Assembly: GCA_964520975.1 (NCBI GenBank)
Contig: CAZFPA010000015.1
Span: 1 to 44,455 of the forward strand
From: CAZFPA01 sp964520975
GTDB lineage: Bacteria; Bacillota; Negativicutes; Selenomonadales; Selenomonadaceae
Length of the DNA stretch: 44,455 nucleotides
Direction of reading: 5' to 3'
Shown here: positions 16,172-24,717 of the stretch, piece by piece
How the letters are laid out: every line of letters starts with the position of its first letter
Position numbering within the stretch: the stretch's first letter is position 1
Made by a program: the position numbers and the translations under genes
Notes under the pieces: model-generated
Seen by the model: the letters and a program-made list of their open reading frames with translations, nothing else
Told to the model about the DNA's origin: nothing
The model's database searches: none

Positions 16172-17824
16172 ATGAAAAGTGATATCGTCAAAAAGGGTGC
16201 TACACGCTGTGCACATCGTTCTTTGTTCCATGCTATGGGCTATGGCCCGGAGGATCTGGAAAAGCCGCTCATTGGTATCTGCAATTCCTTCAATGAGATC
16301 ATTCCGGGGCATATGCACCTGCGCAGTATTGCGGAGGCGGCTAAGCTCGGGGTGGCCGCAGCCGGTGGTACACCTATGGAATTTCCGGCCATTGGCATTT
16401 GTGACGGTATCGCCATGGGGCATACCGGTATGAAATATTCTCTGGCAAGTCGTGAGCTCATTGCCGATTCCATCGAATCGGTGGCCATTGCCTCAGGGTT
16501 TGACGGCCTGGTGCTCATTCCAAACTGTGACAAGGTTGTCCCAGGCATGCTCATGGCTGCCGCCCGATTGAATATTCCCTGCGTTGTCGTCAGCGGCGGT
16601 CCAATGCTGGCCGGGCGCTTTGAGGGAAAGAACGTAAGCGTGAGCCAGTCCTTTGAGGCTGCGGGAAAATTTGCCGCCGGTAAAATGGATGAAGCTGAAA
16701 TGACCGCATTAGAGGAGCATGCCTGCCCGGGCTGCGGTTCCTGTGCCGGTCTCTTTACCGCCAACACCATGAACAGCCTGACCGAGGCATTGGGCATGGG
16801 TCTGCCGGGCAACGGAACAATTCCGGCCGCCTACTTTGGTGCCCGCCGCCTGCTGGCCAAGCGTGCCGGTGCGGTCATCATGGATCTGGTGGCCCGGGAT
16901 ATCAAGCCGCGGGATATCATGACGCGGGACGCCTTTGAAAACGCCATGACCGTCGATATGGGCATCGGCGGTTCTTCCAATACGGTGCTTCACCTTACAG
17001 CCATTGCGCATGAAGCTGGCATTGAACTGCCCGCACCGCTCTTTGATGAGATCAGCCGCCGCACGCCGTACATCACGAAGCTGAGCCCGGCTGGTGTCCA
17101 TCACATGCAGGATCTGGAGGAGGCCGGCGGCATATCGGCTGTCATGAAGGAACTGGCGAAGAAGGGCATCATCCATCTGGATGCCCTGACGATTACCGGC
17201 ACGGTGGCAGAGCGCATCCGGGATGCTGAGATTCGTCGCCCCGATGTCATTCACAGCGTAGACAGCCCCTATCGTCCGGAGGGCGGCATTGCCATCCTGC
17301 AGGGAAATCTTTGCCCGGATTATGCAGTAGTCAAGGCTTCGGCAGTAACCGAGGATATGCTTGTCTACAAGGGAACAGCTAAATGCTTCAATTCGGAAGA
17401 GGATGGTGTCAACGCCATCATGGATGGCAAGATCCATAACGGTGATGTAGTTGTCATTCGCTACGAGGGGCCAAAGGGAGGCCCGGGTATGCAGGAGATG
17501 CTGAACCCGACTGCCGTCATCACCGGTATGGGGCTGAAGGTAGGCCTCATTACCGACGGTCGTTTCAGTGGAGCCAGCCAGGGCGCCTGCATCGGGCATG
17601 TTTCTCCGGAGGCCATGGAGGGCGGGCCGATTGCCCTCATTCAGGACGGGGATACGATTTCCATCGACATTCCCCATCGCCGGCTGGACCTTGAAATCAG
17701 CGAAGCGGAATTCGCCAAACGCCGGGCTGCCTGGAAACAGCCGGAGGCAAAGATTAAAACAGGGTACCTTTCCCGTTATGCACGCCTGACCACTTCGGCC
17801 AGCACGGGAGCTGTACTGAAATAA
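16172..17824 (+). CDS. ilvD: Dihydroxy-acid dehydratase
   Basis: 550 residues, full length. The three cluster cysteines are visible in GICNSFNEI, IPNCDKVVPG and CPGCGSCAGLFTANTMN, as in the 2Fe-2S or 4Fe-4S enzymes of this family. The C-terminal DGRFSGASQGACIGHVSPEA block carries the catalytic serine region. It dehydrates 2,3-dihydroxy-isovalerate and -methylvalerate to the keto acids for valine and isoleucine. It is monocistronic between its own promoter and a strong terminator, away from ilvBN and ilvC, which are not in the window. ATG at 16172 with TAGGTGGGG upstream. The structured leader suggests its own control. Confidence 0.96.
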   Translation: MKSDIVKKGATRCAHRSLFHAMGYGPEDLEKPLIGICNSFNEIIPGHMHLRSIAEAAKLGVAAAGGTPMEFPAIGICDGIAMGHTGMKYSLASRELIADSIESVAIASGFDGLVLIPNCDKVVPGMLMAAARLNIPCVVVSGGPMLAGRFEGKNVSVSQSFEAAGKFAAGKMDEAEMTALEEHACPGCGSCAGLFTANTMNSLTEALGMGLPGNGTIPAAYFGARRLLAKRAGAVIMDLVARDIKPRDIMTRDAFENAMTVDMGIGGSSNTVLHLTAIAHEAGIELPAPLFDEISRRTPYITKLSPAGVHHMQDLEEAGGISAVMKELAKKGIIHLDALTITGTVAERIRDAEIRRPDVIHSVDSPYRPEGGIAILQGNLCPDYAVVKASAVTEDMLVYKGTAKCFNSEEDGVNAIMDGKIHNGDVVVIRYEGPKGGPGMQEMLNPTAVITGMGLKVGLITDGRFSGASQGACIGHVSPEAMEGGPIALIQDGDTISIDIPHRRLDLEISEAEFAKRRAAWKQPEAKIKTGYLSRYARLTTSASTGAVLK

Positions 17825-17832
17825 GCAGGCTG

Positions 17833-17865
17833 CAGCCCAGACATCGGTGTCTGGGCTGTATTTTT
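17833..17865 (+). terminator. Intrinsic terminator after ilvD
   Basis: A perfect 11-bp stem (CAGCCCAGACA with TGTCTGGGCTG), loop TCGG, followed by TATTTTT. Confidence 0.9.
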
Positions 17866-17884
17866 GTCCAGCCATATTTAATAT

Positions 17885-17913
17885 TTGTAAAATCCTTTGG
17901 TTTTGGGTATAAT
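17885..17913 (+). promoter_or_regulatory. Promoter of trmL-murB
   Basis: -35 TTGTAA (17885-17890), 17-bp spacer and perfect -10 TATAAT (17908-17913), about 40 bp ahead of trmL. Confidence 0.65.
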
Positions 17914-17954
17914 AAGTTAGCTGTAAGGACATTATTTTCGAGGTGTTATGGATT

Positions 17955-18437
17955 TTGCATATTGTTTTGATTGAACCGGAGATTCCGGGAAATACAGGAA
18001 ATATCGCCCGCCTTTGTGCGGCTACGGGCATAGAGCTTCACCTGGTGAAACCGCTCGGATTTTCTACGGATGATAAATATCTGAAACGGGCCGGACTCGA
18101 TTACTGGCATCTTGTCAAAGTACACTATCATGAAAACTTTGATGAGGTTCTTGCCATGTATAAGGGACATAATTTCTACTACTGTTCCACCAAGGCCCCG
18201 CGGTCTTATACAGAAGCTGCTTTTCAGCCTGATGATATGCTGGTATTCGGCAAGGAGACGGCGGGCATACCGGAAAGCATACTGAAGGCGCATTGGGATA
18301 CCTGTCTGCGCATACCGATGATTTCGGATGCCCGGTCGCTCAATCTCTCGAATTCCGTGGCAATTGTTGCCTATGAGGCTATGCGTCAGCTGGATTTTGC
18401 GAATCTGAAGCAGGCAGGCTTCGATCACTTAAATTAA
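17955..18437 (+). CDS. trmL: tRNA (cytidine/uridine-34 2'-O)-methyltransferase TrmL
   Basis: 160 residues of the SPOUT superfamily. The start HIVLIEPEIPGNTGNIARLC matches TrmL, as do LVKPLGFSTDDKYLKRAGLDYW (motif 1 side) and, in the knot, DDMLVFGKETAGIPESIL and IPMISDARSLNLSNSVAIV. It methylates the wobble ribose of tRNA-Leu species using SAM. A GTG at 17943 overlaps the Shine-Dalgarno GAGGTG (17940-17945), so the TTG at 17955, 9 nt away, is the better start and gives the usual N-terminus. murB follows after 21 bp on the same transcript. Confidence 0.92.
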   Translation: MHIVLIEPEIPGNTGNIARLCAATGIELHLVKPLGFSTDDKYLKRAGLDYWHLVKVHYHENFDEVLAMYKGHNFYYCSTKAPRSYTEAAFQPDDMLVFGKETAGIPESILKAHWDTCLRIPMISDARSLNLSNSVAIVAYEAMRQLDFANLKQAGFDHLN

Positions 18438-18458
18438 TTAGATAGGACTGAGTTTATT

Positions 18459-19376
18459 TTGCAGATCAACCAAAGCTTTGTTGATGAGATCAAAAATATA
18501 TTGCCGGCGGAGCGCTTTCTTATCGAGGAACCGATGAAGAAGCATACGACCTTCAAGATTGGCGGTCCGGCGGATTATCTGATTTTTCCTTCCTCCATGC
18601 AGGAGGTTACCCTGATCTTTGATTTGCTGCGAAAATACAAGATTCCCTTTACGGTACTGGGAAATGGCTCGAATGTGCTTGTGCTCGACAAGGGGATTCG
18701 TGGTGCGGTGGTGAAATTCAATTCCCCGATGTCCTGGATCCGTCAGGAGGGAAATACCATCATTGCCGGCGCGGGAGCTCTTTTGAAGGATGTGTCCCAG
18801 TTTGCTGCCGACTGCGGCCTTACGGGAATGGAATTCGCAATCGGCATTCCGGGCAGCATCGGTGGTGCCGTGTTCATGAATGCCGGCGCCTATGATGGTG
18901 AAATGAAGCCGATCGTTTCCGGCGTACGGGCAGCGGCTGCCAGCGGCAAGCTGGTCGCGTATTCGCATGATGAACTGGATTTTGGCTATCGCCACAGCGT
19001 ATTTCAGGATAACGGACAGGCGATTTGCGAGGTGGAAATTTCACTGCAGCCTGGCGATCCGGCAGCGATCCGCGAAAAGATGGACAGCTTTACGGAACGG
19101 CGCGAGAAAAAGCAGCCGCTGGAAATGCCAAGTGCCGGCAGTACCTTTAAGCGGCCGGAGGGCTATTTTGCCGGAACGCTCATCGAACAGACCGGACTTA
19201 AGGGATTCTCGGTCGGCGGTGCACAGATTTCCGCAAAGCATGCCGGTTTTGTCGTGAATTCTGGAGAGGCGACAGCGACGGATGTACTCAATCTCATTCA
19301 TGAGGTACAGCGTCGGGTCTACGAAAAAAATGGTGTGAAGCTCTTCCCTGAGGTACGGATCTTAGGCGAAGAATGA
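18459..19376 (+). CDS. murB: UDP-N-acetylenolpyruvoylglucosamine reductase MurB
   Basis: 305 residues, Bacillus-type length. FAD-binding segments are KKHTTFKIGGPADYLIFP, VLGNGSNVLVLDKGIRGAVV and GIPGSIGGAVFMNAGAYDGE. The proton-donating serine lies in PSAGSTFKRP, the YRHSVF segment binds substrate, and the C-terminal glutamate lies in FPEVRILGEE. MurB reduces the enolpyruvyl group to give UDP-MurNAc for peptidoglycan, using NADPH. TTG start at 18459 with TAGGACTGAG upstream, a rather weak ribosome site. It is cotranscribed with trmL and ends in a terminator. Confidence 0.95.
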   Translation: MQINQSFVDEIKNILPAERFLIEEPMKKHTTFKIGGPADYLIFPSSMQEVTLIFDLLRKYKIPFTVLGNGSNVLVLDKGIRGAVVKFNSPMSWIRQEGNTIIAGAGALLKDVSQFAADCGLTGMEFAIGIPGSIGGAVFMNAGAYDGEMKPIVSGVRAAAASGKLVAYSHDELDFGYRHSVFQDNGQAICEVEISLQPGDPAAIREKMDSFTERREKKQPLEMPSAGSTFKRPEGYFAGTLIEQTGLKGFSVGGAQISAKHAGFVVNSGEATATDVLNLIHEVQRRVYEKNGVKLFPEVRILGEE

Positions 19377-19382
19377 CAGGGG

Positions 19383-19409
19383 GAAGCACTTTTCGGAGTG
19401 CTTCTTTTT
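19383..19409 (+). terminator. Intrinsic terminator after murB
   Basis: An 8-bp stem GAAGCACT/AGTGCTTC with loop TTTCGG is followed by TTTTT. Confidence 0.85.
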
Positions 19410-19456
19410 CATTTGTCGATCCAACATGAAATAAATGGAAAAAATCTGAAAATTAT

Positions 19457-19464
19457 GCTATACT
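19457..19464 (+). promoter_or_regulatory. Extended -10 promoter of the beta-CASP nuclease gene
   Basis: TG at 19456-19457, one base, then TATACT (19459-19464) form an extended -10 element. The sequence 17 bp upstream (TGGAAA) is a poor -35. The start codon is 34 bp downstream. Confidence 0.5.
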
Positions 19465-19497
19465 ATGACTATACCCAAAGGGAAGGAGCGGATCATC

Positions 19498-21108
19498 ATG
19501 AGAATAGAATTTTTAGGTGCAGCCCATACCGTAACCGGGTCCTGCTATTTGCTGGAAACCGGTGCCCACAAGCTATTAATCGATTGTGGCATGTTCCAGG
19601 GAGGAAAGCGCATTCGACAGCTGAATACGGAGGCCTTTCGCTTCAACCCCGGGGAAATCGAATGCCTGCTTTTGACGCACGCACATATCGACCATTGCGG
19701 CCTGATTCCGCGGCTCTGCCGGGAAGGCTTCAAGGGCCCTGTCTACGCGACGAAGGTAACCTGTGAGCTTGCCCATATCATGCTGCCGGATTCTGCCCAT
19801 ATCCAGGAATCCGATGCGGAGATCTTCAACCGCAAGGGCGCGCGCAGCGGCGATGAACCCATTCAGCCGCTCTACACGATTGATGATGCGGAGGCGTCTT
19901 TAAAGCATTTTTCCGTAGTTCCCTATGAAAACCGGGTACGTATCAATGAAAATGTCGAGGCCGTCTTCCACGATGCAGGGCATATCATTGGCTCAGCAAT
20001 CATTGAGGTCTATGTGACCGAGGATGGCGAGACGACCAAACTGGTATTCTCGGGCGATCTTGGACAGCCCAATCAGCCCATCATAAAGGACCCGACCGTC
20101 ATTGACGGCGCGGATTACCTGTTTGTCGAGTCGACCTACGGCGATCGGCTGCATCAGATCTACGACAAGGAAGAGGCATTAGCCGAGATTGTCAACGATA
20201 CGATGGAGCGCGGCGGCAACCTTATCATACCGGCCTTTGCTGTAGGACGTACACAGACCCTGCTGTACTATTTCTATAAGCTCTGGAAGGCTGGACGCAT
20301 CGAGGATGTGCCAATCATTCTCGATAGCCCGCTGGCCATTGCGGCAACACGGATCTTCATTCATAATTCCCAGGAATTCGATGATGAGGCCATGGGGCTG
20401 TTGCTGGAAAATGGTTCCATGCCACAGATGCCGCAGCTCAAGATTTCGGAAACGGCCGCAGAATCGAAGGCGCTGAACAGCTCGGAGGGCTCGGCAATCA
20501 TCATCTCCGCCAGCGGCATGGCAGATGCCGGCCGTATCCTTCATCACCTCAAGCACAATCTCTGGCGCCCGGAGTCCACGGTGCTCTTCGTCGGCTATCA
20601 GGCAGAGGGATGCCTGGGCCGTCGTCTCATCGATGGCATCAAGCGCGTGAAGATCATGGGAGAGGAAGTTGTCGTGCGGGCCAAGATCCAGATGATGGAT
20701 GGCTTCTCCGCCCATGCGGACAGTGCGCAGATTCTTTCCTGGATTGACCACCTCAAGGCACCGAAGCCGGCGCAGGTATTTGTTATGCACGGCGAGGCTC
20801 CCGCGGCCAATGCGCTCAAGGAACAGATCGAGGAGCAGTTTGGTGAGGCCGTATATGTTCCGTTCCAGGGAGATACAGCTACGATCAAGGGTCGGACCTG
20901 TGAGATTCAGACATCGAATATCCCCGCTGTTTCGGTGGAGATGGAGATGGAGGATTTCCTGCGGACCGTGGATTCGGTATATCGCCTGCAGCGGCGTAAA
21001 ATCCTGCAGACGGTCATCAAGAATCCGGAGCTCATGGAACCGATCATCAAGACCGTACAAAAGGGCTGGAACTATATGAAGAAGCTTTTCAGCAGCTATA
21101 ACATCTGA
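19498..21108 (+). CDS. Metallo-beta-lactamase/beta-CASP family RNA-processing nuclease
   Basis: 536 residues from ATG 19498, chosen for AAGGAG 9 nt upstream; the frame extends to 19465 without a ribosome site. The N-terminal metallo-beta-lactamase part begins RIEFLGAAHTVTGSCYLLE and has the zinc motif THAHIDHCG (~60). The beta-CASP part has FVESTYGDR, PAFAVGRTQTLLYYF and the third metal site GFSAHADSAQ (~400). This is the archaeal CPSF/TTHA0252-like group rather than RNase J. Members are exo- or endoribonucleases; the RNA target is unknown. The last ~75 residues (from about VSVEMEMEDFLR) are a helical tail not in the core fold. It is monocistronic, with a terminator on each side. Confidence 0.88.
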   Translation: MRIEFLGAAHTVTGSCYLLETGAHKLLIDCGMFQGGKRIRQLNTEAFRFNPGEIECLLLTHAHIDHCGLIPRLCREGFKGPVYATKVTCELAHIMLPDSAHIQESDAEIFNRKGARSGDEPIQPLYTIDDAEASLKHFSVVPYENRVRINENVEAVFHDAGHIIGSAIIEVYVTEDGETTKLVFSGDLGQPNQPIIKDPTVIDGADYLFVESTYGDRLHQIYDKEEALAEIVNDTMERGGNLIIPAFAVGRTQTLLYYFYKLWKAGRIEDVPIILDSPLAIAATRIFIHNSQEFDDEAMGLLLENGSMPQMPQLKISETAAESKALNSSEGSAIIISASGMADAGRILHHLKHNLWRPESTVLFVGYQAEGCLGRRLIDGIKRVKIMGEEVVVRAKIQMMDGFSAHADSAQILSWIDHLKAPKPAQVFVMHGEAPAANALKEQIEEQFGEAVYVPFQGDTATIKGRTCEIQTSNIPAVSVEMEMEDFLRTVDSVYRLQRRKILQTVIKNPELMEPIIKTVQKGWNYMKKLFSSYNI

Positions 21109-21113
21109 TTTGC

Positions 21114-21143
21114 AATGCCGGCAGTTCAGACTGCCGGCATTTT
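21114..21143 (+). terminator. Intrinsic terminator after the beta-CASP nuclease gene
   Basis: A perfect 12-bp stem (AATGCCGGCAGT with ACTGCCGGCATT), loop TCAG, with a short TTTTA tail. Confidence 0.75.
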
Positions 21144-21169
21144 ATGCACCATGCATACGGCGGTTTTTG

Positions 21170-21198
21170 TTGACACTGTGCCGGAGGTGTGCTATCAT
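21170..21198 (+). promoter_or_regulatory. Promoter of the pyrimidine operon
   Basis: Consensus -35 TTGACA (21170-21175), exactly 17 bp, then -10 TATCAT (21193-21198). A transcript from about 21205 would run through the PyrR loop and attenuator before pyrB. Confidence 0.85.
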
Positions 21199-21221
21199 CT
21201 AAAGAAAGAAAACAGTATATT

Positions 21222-21256
21222 GCCTTTTAAGATTAGTCCTGTGAGGCTGATAAAGG
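21222..21256 (+). promoter_or_regulatory. PyrR-binding loop (pyr attenuator anti-antiterminator)
   Basis: AGTCCTGTGAGGCT at 21235-21248 matches the PyrR consensus ARUCCNGNGAGGYU. The loop closes on an outer CCTTT (21223-21227)/AAAGG (21252-21256) stem and an inner AGTC/GGCT stem. In Bacillus and relatives, PyrR bound to UMP stabilises this hairpin and lets the downstream terminator form. Confidence 0.85.
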
Positions 21257-21297
21257 GAGCTTACATTTAGTAGCAATAAGTTTGTACAAAGCTAACC

Positions 21298-21333
21298 AGC
21301 TTTCTTATGCCTTCGCATGAGAAAGCTTTTTTT
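21298..21333 (+). terminator. Regulated attenuator terminator ahead of pyrB
   Basis: A 13-bp stem (AGCTTTCTTATGC with GCATGAGAAAGCT, one G-T pair) with loop CTTC is followed by TTTTTTT. It lies 50 bp downstream of the PyrR loop and 70 bp ahead of the pyrB start, the usual attenuator layout. Readthrough when UMP is scarce would express the operon. Confidence 0.88.
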
Positions 21334-21403
21334 ATACCTTGAGACAATGCTGTTCTTGCAAAATTATGCATGTTTGCTGTATAATTATTAAGGAGTGATC
21401 GAG

Positions 21404-22363
21404 TTGGGAAAAAACAATGTATCGCTGCGGGGCAGAAACATCCTGGATCTGGATGTTTTTTCACCGGAGGAAATCAATCTGGTGCTGGAAACAGCCAAAG
21501 AGATGAAGAACGTCATCCATCGCGACATCAAAAAGGTGCCGACCCTGCGGGGAAAATCCATCGTAACTCTTTTTTATGAACCGAGCACGCGTACGCGTAC
21601 CTCCTTTGAACTGGCAGGGAAATATCTCGGTGCGGATGTAGTGAATATCAATGCAAGCACGAGCAGCGTCGTAAAGGGCGAGAGCCTGCGCGATACGCTG
21701 CAGACGATTGAAGCCATGGGCGTAGACGCGATTGTCATGCGCACCAAGGCGGAGGGAGCAGCGGAATATGCCGCGAAGGCAGTGAGCCCGGTCATCGTCA
21801 ATGCCGGTGACGGAGCGCATGCACATCCTTCGCAGGCTTTGCTCGATCTCTTTACCATTCAGCAGCACAAGGGGCATCTCGCCGGCTGCAAGGTGGCAAT
21901 TCTGGGCGATATCCTGCACAGCCGGGTAGCCCGTTCGGATATCCACGGCATGCGGAAGATGGGAATGGAGGTTCATCTGGCCGGTCCGAAGACACTGCTG
22001 CCACGCTTCCTGTATCAGGAGGAAGGAATCTTCGTCCATGATAATGTAGAAGACGCCATTCGGGATGCCGATGTCATCAATGTGCTGCGCATCCAGCTTG
22101 AACGCCAAAAAGCAGGTCTCTTCCCATCAACCAGAGAGTATGCACGCCTGTATGGGCTCAGCGAGGATCGCCTGGCTATGGCCAAGGAAGATGCGCTGGT
22201 GCTGCATCCTGGTCCGATCAACAAGGGACTGGATATTTCGCCATTTGTCGCTTACGGAAGCCACTCGGCTATCCAGGAGCAGGTACAAAATGGTGCGGCT
22301 GTTCGCATGGCACTGCTGACACTGGTTCTGACAGGAGGGAAAAACATTGAAACAATTGCTTAA
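21404..22363 (+). CDS. pyrB: Aspartate carbamoyltransferase, catalytic subunit
   Basis: 319 residues. The carbamoyl phosphate-binding motif FYEPSTRTRTSFE (~50-62) and HPSQALLDLFTIQQ (~140) are clear. Lys in SSVVKGESLRD (~82) and the C-terminal HPGPINKG (~265) complete the active site. It joins carbamoyl phosphate and aspartate in the second step of UMP synthesis. No pyrI regulatory subunit follows. Start choice: GTG 21395 lies inside the Shine-Dalgarno AGGAG (21391-21395), so TTG 21404, 8 nt away, is preferred. The gene ends 17 nt inside pyrC, so the two are translationally coupled. Confidence 0.95.
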   Translation: MGKNNVSLRGRNILDLDVFSPEEINLVLETAKEMKNVIHRDIKKVPTLRGKSIVTLFYEPSTRTRTSFELAGKYLGADVVNINASTSSVVKGESLRDTLQTIEAMGVDAIVMRTKAEGAAEYAAKAVSPVIVNAGDGAHAHPSQALLDLFTIQQHKGHLAGCKVAILGDILHSRVARSDIHGMRKMGMEVHLAGPKTLLPRFLYQEEGIFVHDNVEDAIRDADVINVLRIQLERQKAGLFPSTREYARLYGLSEDRLAMAKEDALVLHPGPINKGLDISPFVAYGSHSAIQEQVQNGAAVRMALLTLVLTGGKNIETIA

Positions 22364-23636
22364 AGGTGGACATGTAATCGATCCGGCCAATGCGTTGGAT
22401 GAAATCGCGGATGTACTCATAGAAAATGGAAAGATCAAGGCTGTCGGTGCTGATTTGCCGGCCAAGGGAGCTGAAATCATCGATGTCACAGGCAAGCTCG
22501 TGACGCCGGGACTCATTGATATGCATGTCCATTTCCGTGAACCGGGCCAGGAGGCCAAGGAGGATTTCGCATCGGGTTCCATGGCAGCTGCTGCTGGCGG
22601 CTACACGACGGTTGCGACGATGCCGAATACGAGTCCGGTCGTGGATACTGCGGCTCTGGTACGCAGCCTGCAGAAAAGAGCGGCTGAGGCCGCCTGTGTC
22701 CACATAGAAATCATCGGCGCTCTCACGAAAGGCCAGAAGGGAGCGGAGCTTGCTGAGCTGGGCGATATGACAGCAGCCGGTGCGGTGGCTTTTTCCGATG
22801 ACGGACACTTTGTTGAACGGGCGAAGGTGCTGCTGAACGGTTTTGACTATCTGCGCGCCTTCGATAAGATCATCATCAATCACGACGAAGAGCCGACACT
22901 GGTCGAGGGCGGTCTCATGAACGAAGGTCATCGCAGTGCGATGCTGGGCATGAAGGGGCGGCCGACAGTATCCGAGGACATTGCGGTAGCCCGCGATATT
23001 CTGCTGGCTGAATATGCGGATGCCCGTGTGCATGTAGCGCATATCAGCTCAGGCCGGGCCGTTGATCTGGTGCGCCAGGCGAAAAAGCGCGGCGTCAAGG
23101 TCACAGCGGAGGTGACGCCACAGCATGTCACCATGACAGAGGATTGCGTAAGCATCAGCGACTCTTCGACGAAGATCAATCCGCCGCTGCGCTCCCAGGC
23201 TGATACAGAGGCCATGCTGGCCGGCCTGAAGGATGGCACCATCGATATGGTCGTCACCGATCACTCGCCGCATGCGCAGGAGGAAAAGGATCAGGAGTAT
23301 TGCTATGCTCCCAGTGGTTTCCCGGGACTGGAAACTGCACTTGGCGTCATGCTCACCGATCTCTATCATACCGGCAGGCTTTCCCTGCCGGAAATCATCG
23401 AAAAGATGGCCTGGGCGCCGGCCCGGGTATTTGGACTGGAGGCTGGCAGCCTGTCCAAGGGAATGCCGGCGGATATCACCGTCATCGATCCGGAGCTTTC
23501 CTGGATTGTCGATGACAAGAACTTCTATACCAAGGGCTCTCATTCGCCCTTCATCGGCCGTGAGCTCAAGGGTAAAGCGGTCATGACCCTGGTAGATGGC
23601 AAAATCGTTATGCAGGATGGAAAAATCAACGGCTAA
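22347..23636 (+). CDS. pyrC: Dihydroorotase
   Basis: 429 residues of the type I (Bacillus-like) dihydroorotase group. Zinc ligands lie in DMHVHFREPGQEAKEDF (~55-70); GGYTTVATMPNTSPV follows, and VTDHSPHAQEEK (~300) carries the catalytic aspartate. It closes carbamoyl aspartate to dihydroorotate. TTG start at 22347 with AGGAGG at 22333-22338, inside the end of pyrB. carA begins 14 bp after the stop. Confidence 0.95.
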   Translation: MKQLLKGGHVIDPANALDEIADVLIENGKIKAVGADLPAKGAEIIDVTGKLVTPGLIDMHVHFREPGQEAKEDFASGSMAAAAGGYTTVATMPNTSPVVDTAALVRSLQKRAAEAACVHIEIIGALTKGQKGAELAELGDMTAAGAVAFSDDGHFVERAKVLLNGFDYLRAFDKIIINHDEEPTLVEGGLMNEGHRSAMLGMKGRPTVSEDIAVARDILLAEYADARVHVAHISSGRAVDLVRQAKKRGVKVTAEVTPQHVTMTEDCVSISDSSTKINPPLRSQADTEAMLAGLKDGTIDMVVTDHSPHAQEEKDQEYCYAPSGFPGLETALGVMLTDLYHTGRLSLPEIIEKMAWAPARVFGLEAGSLSKGMPADITVIDPELSWIVDDKNFYTKGSHSPFIGRELKGKAVMTLVDGKIVMQDGKING

Positions 23637-23650
23637 GCGGGGGTGTTGTT

Positions 23651-24715
23651 TTGAAAGGTAAATTGATTTTGGAAGACGGCAGTGTGTTCACCGGACAACT
23701 GCTCAACAATATAAAGGCAACAGGTGAAGTTGTTTTCAATACAGGAATGACAGGCTATCAGGAAATCCTCACGGACCCGTCCTATTGCCGTCAGATCGTT
23801 ACGCTGACCTATCCGATGATCGGGAATTATGGTGCCGCAGAACTCTTTATGCAGTCACGTAAATCCTTCGTCAACGGCTTCATCATCGGCGAGCTCTGCG
23901 CGGAAGGCAGCAACTGGCAGATGGAGGGCTCCCTGAGCGACTTTCTGACCAAGCAGGGAATTCCCTGCCTCTATGATGTTGATACCCGGGCTGTGACCAG
24001 GAAGATCCGCTCGGCAGGAACGATGAAGGGAATCATTGTTCCCGAGGATGCCGCACAGACAGAAATTGATGAGCTCTTTGCGGTTCCAATCAAAAAGGAT
24101 GTCGTCAACGAGGTCACGACGCCGGAGGTCTATACGATGGAAACCGATGGCCCTTCGGTGGTGGTCATGGACTTTGGCATCAAGCGGAATATCCTGAACT
24201 CACTGCATCATCTGGGCTGCAGCCTGACGGTTGTTCCCGCACAGACCAGCGCCAGGGAAATCCTTGCTCTCCAGCCGGACGGAATCTTCCTTTCCAACGG
24301 GCCTGGTGACCCAAAGGACGTTCCGGAAGTCATTGCGACCATCAAAGAGCTCATCGGCAAGAAACCGATGTTCGGCATCTGTCTTGGGCATCAGCTTCTG
24401 GCACTGGCCCTTGGCGCCGATACCTACAAGCTGAAGTTCGGCCATCGTGGCTCCAATCAGCCTGTCAAGAACCTGCAGAATGGCCGTGTCCATATCTCTT
24501 CGCAGAATCATGGCTATGCCGTGGATGAAAAATCCCTTGCGGGCCTCCCGCTTGAGGTCACGCATCTGTCTGTCAACGACGGCACGGTGGAGGGCATGCG
24601 CCATACCGGGCTGCCGATTTTCTCCGTACAGTACCATCCGGAAGCATCGCCGGGGCCTGACGATAACATGTATTTGTTCGATCAATTCTGGACGATGCTG
24701 ACGAAGGGGGAATAA
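23651..24715 (+). CDS. carA: Carbamoyl-phosphate synthase, small (glutaminase) subunit
   Basis: 354 residues. The N-terminal half has the CarA signature GEVVFNTGMTGYQEILTDPS. The C-terminal half is a class I glutamine amidotransferase with the nucleophile in MFGICLGHQLLALALG (~240) and the His-Glu pair in YHPEASPGP (~332). It supplies ammonia from glutamine to CarB. TTG start with a GGGGGTG ribosome site. Only 2 bp separate it from carB. Being in the PyrR operon marks it as the pyrimidine-controlled synthase. Confidence 0.95.
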   Translation: MKGKLILEDGSVFTGQLLNNIKATGEVVFNTGMTGYQEILTDPSYCRQIVTLTYPMIGNYGAAELFMQSRKSFVNGFIIGELCAEGSNWQMEGSLSDFLTKQGIPCLYDVDTRAVTRKIRSAGTMKGIIVPEDAAQTEIDELFAVPIKKDVVNEVTTPEVYTMETDGPSVVVMDFGIKRNILNSLHHLGCSLTVVPAQTSAREILALQPDGIFLSNGPGDPKDVPEVIATIKELIGKKPMFGICLGHQLLALALGADTYKLKFGHRGSNQPVKNLQNGRVHISSQNHGYAVDEKSLAGLPLEVTHLSVNDGTVEGMRHTGLPIFSVQYHPEASPGPDDNMYLFDQFWTMLTKGE

Positions 24716-24717
24716 GC